A stretch of DNA of 32,307 bases from Roseomonas sp. 18066 (GCF_902706185.1 NZ_CACSJM010000064.1:1-32307), one strand, 5' to 3'. Shown: positions 9,266-17,501, counted from the first letter of the stretch. The notes: generated from the sequence alone by a model not told the origin. Numbers and translations are program-made.

Positions 9266-10183
9266 TCACAGGATGGCGAGCAGCACCGCCAGGGTGGCCA
9301 CCGACAGGATGGTGGACAGCAGCACGGTCGCCCCCGAACTGTCGGCGCCGGCGCCATAGCGGCGCGCCAGGAAGAAGGCATTGGCCCCGGTCGGCATGCC
9401 GGCGGCCAGCACGGCGACGGCGGTGGCCAGCGGCGGCAGCCCGACCAGCCAGGCCAGCAGCCAGACCATCGCCGGCATCAGCAGCAGCTTCAGCACCGTG
9501 CAGAACAGCGCCTGCGGCCAGTCGCGCCGCGCATCGAAGGCGATCAGGCCGGCGCCCAGGCAGAACAGCGCCACCGGCGGCCCGGCCAGGCCGGTCATCT
9601 CCAGGAAGCGCCGCGCCACCGGCGGCACCGGAATGCCCGCCAGCGTGATCACCAGCCCGATCAGCACCGCCATGACGATCGGATTCTTCAGCACGGAGAC
9701 GAAGGTCGCCTTGGCGATGGCGGCCAGCGGGGCGCGGGCATTCTGCGCGATCTCGCCGACCACGGTGCCGATCGGCAGCAGGATCAGCGAATGCAGCCCG
9801 ACGATGGCCAGCATCTGCGACAGCCCGGCCTGGCCATAGGCGGCCAGCACCAGCGGGATGCCGATCATCGCCGTGTTGCCGAAGGCGGCGTTGAGCGCGA
9901 AGGTGCCGCCCTCCGCCAGGCGCATCCGCAGCACGCCGCCCGACAGCAGCAGCGCCAGGCCATAGGTCACCAGGCAGCCGGCGAAGAAGGCGAAGGCGGT
10001 CAGCCCGCCATTCGGATGCGGCGTGGTGGCGCCGTTGATCAGCAGGCAGGGCATGGCCAGGCGGAAGACGAAATCCGTCATCCCGCTCAGCCCCTCCTCC
10101 GAGATCCAGCGGCGGCGGGCGGCGACGTAGCCGATGCCGATCAGCAGGAAGATCGGCGCGACCACGGTCAGCAGCGTCTGCAT
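9266..10183 (-). CDS. AEC family (auxin efflux carrier-type) transporter
   Basis: A 305-residue integral membrane protein with about ten hydrophobic segments in two five-helix halves. It begins MQTLLTVVAPIFLLIGIGYV, typical of AEC/MdcF-type permeases that export or exchange small organic anions. The second half starts near PIVMAVLIGLVITLAGIPVP, a conserved family feature. An upstream ATG in the same frame would add 39 polar residues overlapping gmk, so the inner ATG at 10181-10183 is preferred. It lies 46 bp downstream of gmk on the same strand. The substrate cannot be predicted. Confidence 0.88.
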   Translation of the reverse strand: MQTLLTVVAPIFLLIGIGYVAARRRWISEEGLSGMTDFVFRLAMPCLLINGATTPHPNGGLTAFAFFAGCLVTYGLALLLSGGVLRMRLAEGGTFALNAAFGNTAMIGIPLVLAAYGQAGLSQMLAIVGLHSLILLPIGTVVGEIAQNARAPLAAIAKATFVSVLKNPIVMAVLIGLVITLAGIPVPPVARRFLEMTGLAGPPVALFCLGAGLIAFDARRDWPQALFCTVLKLLLMPAMVWLLAWLVGLPPLATAVAVLAAGMPTGANAFFLARRYGAGADSSGATVLLSTILSVATLAVLLAIL

Positions 10184-10229
10184 CAGCCGGCCCCGCCCGG
10201 CAGCACGGCAAGGCGAGGCCGGCCGCGCA

Positions 10230-10874
10230 TCAGACCCGCAGCAACCCGTCGATGAAGCCCGGCAGCCCGGGCTGGCGCGGCCCGGTGCTGCGCGCGGCAT
10301 GCAGCACGGCGCGCACCGCGGCCACTGTCGCGGCGAAGTCGTGGTTCACCAGGACATGGTCGAAATCGGCCCAATGGCTGATCTCGTCGCGGGCGGCCTG
10401 CATGCGACGGGCGATCTCCTCGCCAGAATCCTGGCCGCGGCCATGCAAGCGGCGTTCCAGCTCCTCCAGGCTCGGCGGCAGCAGGAAGACGCCGACCACG
10501 TCCTGCGGCAGCGCTGCGCGCAGCAGCCGGTGCCCCTGCCAGTCGACATCGAACAGCACATCCTGCCCGGCGGCCAGCGCCGCCTCGACCGGGGCGCGCG
10601 GCGTGCCGTAGCGCCGGCCGAAGACTTCCGCGGACTCCAGCATCTCGCCCCTGGCTTCCATGGCCAGGAACTCGTCCATGCCGCGGAAGAAGTAATGCAC
10701 CCCCTCCTGCTCGCCCGGCCGCGGCTGGCGGGTGGTGGCGCTGACCGACAGATGCAGCTCTGGCTCCTCCGCCAGCAGCGCCCGGCTGACCGAGGATTTT
10801 CCCGCGCCGGAGGGGGCGGCCAGCACCAGGCAAAGGCCGCGCCTGGTTTCGCTGGGTCGTGTCGTCTCGCTCAT
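10230..10874 (-). CDS. gmk: Guanylate kinase
   Basis: A 214-residue enzyme converting GMP and ATP to GDP and ADP. The P-loop is APSGAGKSS (residues 20-28). The GMP-binding part has SATTRQPRPGEQEGVHYFF, and the core includes DVDWQG and RRMQAARDEISHWADFDHVLVN. The start MSETTRP is set by an ATGA overlap with the yicC stop (10871-10874), which shows translational coupling. The yicC-gmk pair is a conserved alphaproteobacterial arrangement. Confidence 0.97.
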   Translation of the reverse strand: MSETTRPSETRRGLCLVLAAPSGAGKSSVSRALLAEEPELHLSVSATTRQPRPGEQEGVHYFFRGMDEFLAMEARGEMLESAEVFGRRYGTPRAPVEAALAAGQDVLFDVDWQGHRLLRAALPQDVVGVFLLPPSLEELERRLHGRGQDSGEEIARRMQAARDEISHWADFDHVLVNHDFAATVAAVRAVLHAARSTGPRQPGLPGFIDGLLRV

Positions 10875-11764
10875 TCGATGTTCGCCGCCTGCTCGCGCAG
10901 CCGCTCGATCGCGGCCTTGAGGTCGAGGGAAAGCCGGGTCAGCGCCAGGCTGGCCGATTTGGCGCCCAGCGTATTGGCCTCGCGGCCGAATTCCTGGGCC
11001 AGGAACTCCACCCGCCGGCCCACCGCCTCGGGCAGGGCCAGCAGCGCGCGCGCCGCATCGACATGCGCGCCGAGCCGGTCCAGCTCCTCCCGCACATCGG
11101 ATTTCTGGGCCAGCAGGGCGACCTCGGCCGCCAGCCGTTCCTCGGGGACGCGGTGCTCGCCCTCCAGCAGCTCGGCCAGCGCCGCCTGCAGCCGGGCGCG
11201 ATGCGCCGCCGGCTGCGCCGCCGCCTCGGTCATCGCCGTCGCCCGCAGCGCCGAGATCTCGCCCAGCAGCGTCTCCAGGATGGCGGCCAGCTTCTCGCCC
11301 TCCGCATCCCGCGACTCGGCCAGCGCCGCCAGCGCCGCGTCGAAGCCGGCGGCGAGCGCGGCCTGCTTGGCGCCCTCCTCCTCCTCGGCCGGGGCCTGGG
11401 TCTCGGCGCGCAGCACGCCGGGCAGGGCCAGCACCGCCTCGGCCCGCGGCGGCGGGCAGCCGGGGATGCGGGCCGCGACCGCCACCAGCAGCGCGATCGC
11501 CTGCTCCAGCGCCGCCGGGTCGGGGGTCAGGCGCGCCACCCGCTCCTCCCGCTTCAGGGTCAGCGTGGCGGAGATATTGCCGCGCTTGAACCGCGCCGCG
11601 GCGGCATCGCGCAGCCGCGCCTCCAGCCGGTCCAGCCCGGGCGGCAGCCGCAGCCGCACATCCAGGCCGCGCCCGTTGACGCTGCGCAGTTCCCACACGA
11701 AACCCGTGCCATCCGGCAGGGCGCCCGCCTGGCGGGCAAATCCGGTCATCGAGGAGAGAGCCAT
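10871..11764 (-). CDS. yicC: YicC family protein (putative endoribonuclease)
   Basis: A 297-residue protein with the YicC N-terminal domain (SSMTGFARQAG, ELRSVNGRGLDVRLRLPPGL) and the C-terminal DUF1732 part (VEFLAQEFGREANTLGAKS). It ends near LDLKAAIERLREQAANIE. Family members act in RNA turnover, and YicC/YloC have been described as endoribonucleases. The start MALSSMTGF is standard for the family. Only 39 bp separate this start from the divergent SDR start, so the two promoters must overlap each other or the coding regions. It overlaps gmk by four bases. Confidence 0.95.
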   Translation of the reverse strand: MALSSMTGFARQAGALPDGTGFVWELRSVNGRGLDVRLRLPPGLDRLEARLRDAAAARFKRGNISATLTLKREERVARLTPDPAALEQAIALLVAVAARIPGCPPPRAEAVLALPGVLRAETQAPAEEEEGAKQAALAAGFDAALAALAESRDAEGEKLAAILETLLGEISALRATAMTEAAAQPAAHRARLQAALAELLEGEHRVPEERLAAEVALLAQKSDVREELDRLGAHVDAARALLALPEAVGRRVEFLAQEFGREANTLGAKSASLALTRLSLDLKAAIERLREQAANIE

Positions 11765-11803
11765 GCCCGGCCTTCTCTCCCCCTCCGCAGCAGGATGCAA
11801 GGC

Positions 11804-12598
11804 ATGCCGACAAATCCCTGGCGACGGATCGCCATCACCGGCGCCTCCTCCGGCCTCGGCCGCGCCCTGGCCGAGGCCTGCGCCAGCCCCGGCGCCACCC
11901 TGCACCTGGCCGGCCGCGACGCCGGCCGACTGGCTGCCAGCGCCGAAGCCTGCCGGGCAAAAGGCGCCACCGTCACCGCCACCGCCCTCGACGTGCGCGA
12001 CGCCGCGGCCTGCCACGCCTGGATCGAGGGCATGGACGGGCTCGACCTGCTGATCGCCAATGCCGGCATCTCCGGCGGCACCGGCGGCCAGAGCGAGCCC
12101 GCTGGCCAGGTCCAGGCGATCTTCGCCACCAATGTCCAGGGCGTGCTCAACACCGCCCTGCCCGCCCTGGAGAAAATGGCCGCCCAGGCCCCCGATTCGC
12201 GCGGCATCCGCGGCCAGGTCGGCGTGGTCTCCTCGGTCGCCGCCTTCGTCGCCGCCCCGGGTGCTGCCGCCTACTGCGCCAGCAAGGCCGCCGTCCAACG
12301 CTGGGCCGAAGCCACCGACGCGACCGAACGCGCCCGCGGCCTGCGCCTGCACGCCATCTGCCCAGGCTATATCCGCACGCCGATGACGGCGGTGAACAGC
12401 TTCCCCATGCCCTTCATGATGGAACCTGAGGAAGCCGCCCGCCGGACCCTCGCGGGCCTGGCCGCCGGCCACACCCGCATCGCCTACCCCTGGCCGACCT
12501 ACGCGGTCTCCCGGTTGGCCGGGGCGCTTCCCCTCGGCATCCGGGCCTGGTTGGCGTCGCGGGTTCCGGCGAAGCCCGTGTCAGCAGAGAAGGGCTGA
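11804..12598 (+). CDS. Short-chain dehydrogenase/reductase (SDR)
   Basis: A 264-residue classical SDR. The cofactor motif is ITGASSGLGR (residues 11-20), then NAG in IANAGISGG (86-88). The catalytic Ser is in VVSS (144) and the catalytic pair is Tyr157/Lys161 in YCASK. The C-terminal 40 residues (YPWPTYAVSRLAGALPLGIRAWL) are hydrophobic, as in SDRs that associate with membrane or act on lipids. Two in-frame ATGs exist, and the second (11804) is chosen because AGGA lies eight bases before it. The gene runs against its neighbours yicC and mltG, and repeat copy A begins 12 bp after its stop. The substrate is unknown. Confidence 0.9.
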   Translation: MPTNPWRRIAITGASSGLGRALAEACASPGATLHLAGRDAGRLAASAEACRAKGATVTATALDVRDAAACHAWIEGMDGLDLLIANAGISGGTGGQSEPAGQVQAIFATNVQGVLNTALPALEKMAAQAPDSRGIRGQVGVVSSVAAFVAAPGAAAYCASKAAVQRWAEATDATERARGLRLHAICPGYIRTPMTAVNSFPMPFMMEPEEAARRTLAGLAAGHTRIAYPWPTYAVSRLAGALPLGIRAWLASRVPAKPVSAEKG

Positions 12599-12610
12599 AG
12601 AGAAGACAGA

Positions 12611-12851
12611 GGCAGGCCAGGGGAATGAATTCCCCTGGACCCCATCTTTTTTCTGATCACCGGCCGTTCGGAGACCGGCGCACCAACATGCGCGTCGCCA
12701 GGGCATCACGGCGGGACGCCAGATATGAAAACAGCGCGCCCTCACAGGTCGCGCCGTCGACTGGCCGTTTCACGTCCCGTCTCCACGTGGACACGGCAGT
12801 CACCCCAGAAAAAAGAAGGGGGTCTGGGGGAATTCATTCCCCCAGCCTGCC
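12611..12851. repeat. 240-bp MITE-like inverted-terminus repeat, copy A
   Basis: An intergenic element between the convergent SDR and mltG genes. Its termini (12615-12655 and 12806-12847) are inverted copies of each other. Each contains a hairpin of the form CCAGGGGAAT-GA-ATTCCCCTGG, followed inward by ACCCC and ATCTTTTTTCTG (slightly degenerate at the right end). The first 110 bp (12611-12721) are identical to copy B at 24857-25095, which is in the opposite orientation. The rest differs by about ten substitutions plus G-run length changes. There is no transposase inside, hence MITE-like. The hairpins followed by T runs close to both gene ends could also terminate transcription from both sides. 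Confidence 0.85.
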
Positions 12852-12858
12852 CGGTCCC

Positions 12859-13833
12859 TTACTGCGCCTTCGCTCTCTCGATCGCCCGCCACCGCGCCAC
12901 GTTGCGGTTATGCTCTTCCAGGGTCCGGGCGAAGGCATGGCCGCCGGTGCCGTCGGCGACGAAGTACAGGTCGTCGGTCTGCATCGGCTGCAGCACGGCG
13001 CGGATCGCGTCGACGCCCGGGCTGGCGATCGGCCCCGGCGGCAGGCCACGGATGCGGTAGGTGTTGAACGGGTGGTCGCGATCCAGGTCGGCGCGGGACA
13101 GAGGGCGGTCCAGGGTGCCGCCATCGGCGGCGGCATAGGCCACCGTCGGGTCGGACTGCAGCATCATCCCGCGCCTCAGCCGGTTGACGAAGACGCCGGC
13201 GACATGGCCGCGCTCCTCCTTCTGGCCGGTCTCGCGCTCGACGATCGAGGCCAGCACCAGGGCTTCGCGGGCGGAGGCCAGCGGCAGGCCCTCGGCGCGC
13301 TCCTTCCACAACCGGTCCAGGGTCTCGCGCATGGCGATGCCGGCGCGGCGGATCACGCCGGCGCGGGTGTCGCCCCACAGGTAGTTATAGGTCTCGGGCA
13401 GCAGCTCGCCCTCGGCGAAGGCGGGGGTCTCGCCGGTCAGGCCCTCGGCCTGGCTGATGAGCGCGGCCATCTGCCGGGCGTTGAGGCCCTCGGCCAGGGT
13501 CAGGCGGCGCTGCACCGGGCGGGCGGTGCGGAGGATGGCCAGCACCTGCTCGACCGAGGCCTGGGCCGGGAACAGATATTCGCCGGCGCGCAGCGGCCCG
13601 GCCTGGCGGGTCAGCCAGGTGGCGGCGGAGAAGATGCGGGTGTCGCGCAGCGCGCCGCGCTCGGCCAGCAGGGTGCCGATCTGCTCGGTGCCGCCGCGGG
13701 GCACGACGAGGGCGGTGGCCTCGGCCAGCGGCCCGGGCGCCTGGTATTCGCGCCAGCCCCACCAGGCGGCGCCGCCGGCGGCGAGCCCGGCCAGGAGCAC
13801 CAGCAGAAGCAGCATCCGCAGCAGCCTGCGCAT
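12859..13833 (-). CDS. mltG: Endolytic murein transglycosylase MltG
   Basis: A 324-residue inner-membrane enzyme that cleaves nascent glycan strands and limits their length. An N-terminal membrane anchor (MLLLLVLLAGLAAGGAAWW, residues about 7-25) is followed by a LysM-like portion. The YceG catalytic domain has ASIVERETG, with the expected catalytic Glu at residue 199. Conserved segments VFVNRLRRGMMLQSDPTVAY and GLPPGPIASPG are present. Length matches the family. It follows fabF on the same strand after 130 bp containing two hairpins, so read-through from the fab operon may be limited. Its stop is followed within 12 bp by repeat copy A. Confidence 0.97.
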   Translation of the reverse strand: MRRLLRMLLLLVLLAGLAAGGAAWWGWREYQAPGPLAEATALVVPRGGTEQIGTLLAERGALRDTRIFSAATWLTRQAGPLRAGEYLFPAQASVEQVLAILRTARPVQRRLTLAEGLNARQMAALISQAEGLTGETPAFAEGELLPETYNYLWGDTRAGVIRRAGIAMRETLDRLWKERAEGLPLASAREALVLASIVERETGQKEERGHVAGVFVNRLRRGMMLQSDPTVAYAAADGGTLDRPLSRADLDRDHPFNTYRIRGLPPGPIASPGVDAIRAVLQPMQTDDLYFVADGTGGHAFARTLEEHNRNVARWRAIERAKAQ

Positions 13834-13894
13834 CGATCGGCCCTTGTCTGACGGGGAACAGGGGGCGGCCAGGATGGGCCGGCGCCGCGGGGGC

Positions 13895-13945
13895 GGATGC
13901 CTCGCGGGGAGGCATCCCGCCAGGGGGCGACGCGGCGCCCCCTGG
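13895..13945. repeat. Two tandem hairpins incl. REP-like palindrome between fabF and mltG
   Basis: Hairpin one has arms GGATGCCT (13895-13902) and AGGCATCC (13910-13917). Hairpin two has arms CCAGGGGGCG (13920-13929) and CGCCCCCTGG (13936-13945), followed by AC. The second matches the CCAGGGGGC...GCCCCCTGGAC family seen at 20530, at 32244 and in the termini of repeats A and B. It could act as a partial terminator or RNA-processing/stabilising structure between fabF and mltG. There is no T run. Confidence 0.7.
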
Positions 13946-13963
13946 ACAGTCAGGCGTCCCGGA

Positions 13964-15247
13964 TCAGGGCGCCTTGCGGAACAGGATCGAGGCGTTGGTG
14001 CCGCCGAAGCCGAAGCTGTTCGACAGCGCCACCTCGATCTTGCGCGGCTGCGCCTCGAGCGCGACGCGGTCGATCACGCTCTGCCGGGACGGCTCGTGCA
14101 GGTTCAGGGTCGGCGGCGCCACCTGGTCGCGGATCGCCAGGATCGAGAAGATGCCCTCGACCGCGCCGGCCGCCCCCAGCAGATGCCCGATCGCCGACTT
14201 GGTCGACGACATGGCCACCTGCTTGCCGGCATCGCCGAACAGCCGCTCCACCGCCTCCAGCTCCAGGTCGTCGCCGAGCGGCGTCGAGGTGCCGTGGGCG
14301 TTGACGTACTGGATCTGCTCAGGGGTGATCCCGGCATCCTTCAGCGCGGCCTTCATGGCGCGGTAGGCGCCGTCATGGCCCTCCGCCGGCGCCGTGATGT
14401 GGTAGGCGTCGCCCGACATGCCGTAGCCGATGACCTCGGCATAGATCTTGGCGCCACGCTGCTTCGCATGCTCGTATTCCTCGAGCACGAGAACGCCGGC
14501 GCCTTCGCCCATGACGAAGCCGTCACGCCCCGCATCCCAGGGGCGCGAGCCCTCGGAAGGCCGGTCGTTGAAGCCGGTCGACAGGGCGCGGGCGGCGCAG
14601 AAGCCGGCCATGCCGATGTCGCAGATGGCGGCCTCGGTGCCGCCGGCGACCATGACGTCGGCATCCCCCAGCGCGATCAGCCGGGCGGCGTCGCCCAGCG
14701 CATGCACGCCGGTGGCGCAGGCGGTGACCACCGCATGGTTCGGCCCCTTGAACCCGTAGCGGATCGAGACGTGGCCGGAGGCCAGGTTGATCAGCGCGGA
14801 AGGGATGAAGAAGGGCGAGAGCCGCCGCGACTTGCCGCCAGCCACCAGTTGAGCGTTCTCGGAAATCGTCGGCAGGCCGCCGATGCCGGAGCCGATCATC
14901 ACGCCGGTGGCGCAGCGATCTTCCTCCGACTCGGGCACCCAGCCCGAATCCTCGACCGCCTCCACCGCCGCCACGAGGGCGAGCTGGATGAAGCGGTCCA
15001 TCTTCTTCTGGTCCTTGACCGGGATCCACTCGTTGAAGTCGAGCTTCCCCTCGGCCTTGGAACCGACAGGGACCTCGCCGGCGATCTGTGCCGGAAGGTC
15101 CTTGGCATCGAACAGGCGGATCGGGCCGATGCCGCTCTCGCCTGCCAGCATCCGCTGCCACACATTGGCGACGCCGACGCCGAGCGGGCTAGCGATGCCC
15201 ATCCCGGTGACGACGACGCGGCGCGGCGTCGTCAGAGAATCGAACAA
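13964..15247 (-). CDS. fabF: Beta-ketoacyl-ACP synthase II (KAS II)
   Basis: A 427-residue condensing enzyme that elongates acyl-ACP with malonyl-ACP. The catalytic Cys177 is in VTACATG, and the two His are His318 (NAHGTSTPLGD) and His355 (SAIGHLLGAAG), with Lys350 nearby. This is the C-H-H pattern of KAS I/II; length and PLGVG at the start fit FabF. The start is a TTG, supported by GGAG seven bases upstream and by the family N-terminus RRVVVTGMGIASPLG following directly; no ATG fits. It lies 47 bp downstream of acpP. Confidence 0.97.
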   Translation of the reverse strand: MFDSLTTPRRVVVTGMGIASPLGVGVANVWQRMLAGESGIGPIRLFDAKDLPAQIAGEVPVGSKAEGKLDFNEWIPVKDQKKMDRFIQLALVAAVEAVEDSGWVPESEEDRCATGVMIGSGIGGLPTISENAQLVAGGKSRRLSPFFIPSALINLASGHVSIRYGFKGPNHAVVTACATGVHALGDAARLIALGDADVMVAGGTEAAICDIGMAGFCAARALSTGFNDRPSEGSRPWDAGRDGFVMGEGAGVLVLEEYEHAKQRGAKIYAEVIGYGMSGDAYHITAPAEGHDGAYRAMKAALKDAGITPEQIQYVNAHGTSTPLGDDLELEAVERLFGDAGKQVAMSSTKSAIGHLLGAAGAVEGIFSILAIRDQVAPPTLNLHEPSRQSVIDRVALEAQPRKIEVALSNSFGFGGTNASILFRKAP

Positions 15248-15294
15248 GCGTTATCTCCCCCCTGGGGCACCCATGGGTGGCGCGGATGCAAGGC

Positions 15295-15534
15295 TCAGGC
15301 GGCCTTCTGCGCCTCGATGTAGTCGATCGCGTCCTTGACGGTCGTGATCTTCTCCGCGGCATCGTCCGGAATCTCGACGCCGAAGGCCTCTTCGAACGCC
15401 ATGACCAGCTCAACGGTGTCGAGGCTGTCGGCGCCCAGGTCATCGATGAACGACGCGGTGTCGGTCACCTTGGCCTCCTCGACGCCGAGGTGCTCGACAA
15501 CGATCTTCTTCACCTTCTCGGCGGTATCGCTCAT
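15295..15534 (-). CDS. acpP: Acyl carrier protein
   Basis: A 79-residue acidic four-helix carrier of growing acyl chains. The phosphopantetheine attachment Ser37 lies in the conserved GADSLDTVELVMAFE. AGGAGAG precedes the ATG. It sits between fabG and fabF. The 130 bp upstream (15535-15664) contains no gene. High-level acpP expression usually requires its own promoter, but no clear hexamer pair was found there. Confidence 0.99.
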   Translation of the reverse strand: MSDTAEKVKKIVVEHLGVEEAKVTDTASFIDDLGADSLDTVELVMAFEEAFGVEIPDDAAEKITTVKDAIDYIEAQKAA

Positions 15535-15664
15535 CGCCCGAGTCTCTCCTGCTTGCAGACGCTGCCGCGCCCCGGTGCGGGGACAATCCCCACCCTCGGC
15601 CCGCGCGGCATTAACATGGAAGCAAGCCGGGGAACAGATTTCCCATCCGCCCGGCTCGCCTGTT

Positions 15665-16402
15665 TCAGGTCATCGCCATCCCGCCATTCACATGGAGGGT
15701 CGCGCCCGTCACCCAACCGGCCGCATCGGATGCCAGATAGGCAACCGCCGCGGCAATATCAGTAGCCTCGCCCATGCGGCCGAGCGGAATCCGCTCCATC
15801 AGCCGGGCTTTCTGCGCCTCGTTCAGCGCATCCGTCATCGGCGTCCGGATGAAGCCCGGCGCCACGACGTTGACGGTGATGCCGCGGCTGGCCAGTTCCT
15901 GGGCCAGCGACTTGCTCATGCCGATCAGCCCGGCCTTGGCGGCGGCGTAGTTCGCCTGCCCCGGATTGCCGGTGGTCCCCACGATGGACGCGATCGAGAC
16001 GATGCGGCCCGAGCGGCGCTTCATCATGCCGCGCATGGCGGCGCGCGCCAGGCGGAACGGCGCGGCCAGGTCGACCTCCAGCACGTCCGCCCAGTCCTTG
16101 TCCGACATCCGCATGGCCAGGCCGTCGCGGGTGAAGCCGGCATTGTTGACCAGGATGTCGAGCCGGCCGAGCTCGGCCTCCACCTTCTCCACCAGCGCCT
16201 GCGGCGCCGCCGGGTCGGACAGGTCGGCCGGCGCCACCAGCACGCCCTCGCCCAGCTCGGCGGCAAGCGCCTCAAGCTTCTCCTGCCGGGTGCCGGACAG
16301 CGCGACGCGGGCGCCCTGGCTATGCAGCGCGCGGGCGATCTCGGCGCCGATGCCACCCGTGGCGCCGGTCACCAGCGCCACCTTGCCGTCCAGTCCGAAC
16401 AT
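15665..16402 (-). CDS. fabG: 3-oxoacyl-ACP reductase
   Basis: A 245-residue NADPH-dependent SDR that reduces 3-oxoacyl-ACP. Cofactor motif VTGATGGIG (residues 11-19), VNNAG (85-89), catalytic Ser139, Tyr152 and Lys156 (YAAAK), and terminal VTGATLHVNGGMAM. The start MFGLDGKVALVTG is preferred over an ATG nine bases upstream, because it matches the family N-terminus and the GAAGGA site is then correctly spaced. It lies 50 bp after fabD and before acpP, the standard fab cluster order. Confidence 0.96.
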   Translation of the reverse strand: MFGLDGKVALVTGATGGIGAEIARALHSQGARVALSGTRQEKLEALAAELGEGVLVAPADLSDPAAPQALVEKVEAELGRLDILVNNAGFTRDGLAMRMSDKDWADVLEVDLAAPFRLARAAMRGMMKRRSGRIVSIASIVGTTGNPGQANYAAAKAGLIGMSKSLAQELASRGITVNVVAPGFIRTPMTDALNEAQKARLMERIPLGRMGEATDIAAAVAYLASDAAGWVTGATLHVNGGMAMT

Positions 16403-16452
16403 GCCTGCCATCCTTCTTCAGATCCCGGCCTTCTGCGCGAGCGGCGTTCTGC

Positions 16453-17409
16453 TCACAGCGAGGCCAGGAAGGCCTCGATATCGGCGGGGCTGCCGACGGC
16501 GCTGGCCTGGGCCTCGGGCGCCAGCCGCTTCATCAGCCCGCTCAGCACCTTGCCCGAGCCGATCTCGACGAAGCGGTCGCAGCCCAGCTCCAGCATGGTG
16601 CCGATGCATTCGCGCCAGCGCACCGTGCCGGTCACCTGGCGCACCAGCAGCTCGCGGATCTCGGCCGGGTCGGTCGCCTTGGCGGCGGTGACATTGGCGA
16701 TGACCGGCACCAGCGGCGGGCGCAGCTCGGCCAGGGCCAGGGCCTCGGCCATGGCGTCGGCGGCGGGCGCCATCAGCGCGCAATGGAAGGGGGCGGAGAC
16801 CGGCAGCAGCATGGCGCGCTTGACGCCCTCGGCCTTGGCCAGGGCGACCGCGCGCTCGACCGCGGCGCGGTGGCCGGAGATCACCACCTGGCCGCCGCCA
16901 TTGTCATTGGCCGATTCGACGACCTCGTGCTCGCCCTCGGGGCCGGCGGCGGCGCGGGCGCAGATGTCCTGCGCCTGGGCCATCTCGGCGCCGAGGAGCG
17001 CGGCCATGGCGCCGAGGCCGGCCGGGACCGCCTTCTGCATCGCCTCGCCGCGCAGCCGCAGCAGGCGCGCGGCCGTCGCCACGTCGAAGGTCTGGGCGGC
17101 CGCCAGCGCGCTGTACTCGCCCAGGGAGTGGCCGGCGACCAGGGCCACCCTCGACTTCAGGTCGAAGCCACCCTCCAGCTCCAGAACCCGCATGACCGCC
17201 ATGCTGACGGCCATCAGCGCCGGCTGCGCATTGGCGGTCAGCGTCAGCTCCTCGATCGGGCCCTCGAACATCAGGCGGGAGAGGTTCTGCTTCAGCGTCT
17301 CGTCGACCGCCTCGAAGACCTCGCGGGCGGGGGCGAAGGCGGCGGCCAGCTCGCGGCCCATGCCGATGGCCTGGCTGCCCTGGCCGGGGAAGACGAAGGC
17401 GATCGGCAT
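16453..17409 (-). CDS. fabD: Malonyl-CoA:ACP transacylase
   Basis: A 318-residue enzyme that loads malonyl groups onto ACP. It begins MPIAFVFPGQGSQAIGMG. The active Ser95 is in GHSLGEY and His209 in SAPFH. The C-terminal FVEIGSGKVLSGLMKR is standard. The upstream in-frame extension (37 residues rich in Pro/Arg) is rejected because the family starts exactly at this ATG and a GAGGAAAG site lies upstream. First gene of the fabD-fabG-acpP-fabF cluster, with its own promoter at 17502-17530. Confidence 0.97.
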   Translation of the reverse strand: MPIAFVFPGQGSQAIGMGRELAAAFAPAREVFEAVDETLKQNLSRLMFEGPIEELTLTANAQPALMAVSMAVMRVLELEGGFDLKSRVALVAGHSLGEYSALAAAQTFDVATAARLLRLRGEAMQKAVPAGLGAMAALLGAEMAQAQDICARAAAGPEGEHEVVESANDNGGGQVVISGHRAAVERAVALAKAEGVKRAMLLPVSAPFHCALMAPAADAMAEALALAELRPPLVPVIANVTAAKATDPAEIRELLVRQVTGTVRWRECIGTMLELGCDRFVEIGSGKVLSGLMKRLAPEAQASAVGSPADIEAFLASL

Positions 17410-17501
17410 GGCGGTGCGGCTTTCCTCGGGAAGTCTGGCGGCCTGGGCCGCGGAAGATCGGGTGGCGAATGGTTCGGGGCCATGCGGCCGCAACGGCCGG
17501 C

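Noticed and set aside
12625..12845. Open frame within repeat A (and its counterpart in copy B) encoding a shared peptide with FTSRLHV
   Set aside because: Comparing the two copies, nearly all substitutions change the amino acid (for example R/T, S/L, Q/K, T/I, D/E) and only one is clearly silent, so there is no sign of protein-level selection. It also begins inside the terminal hairpin.
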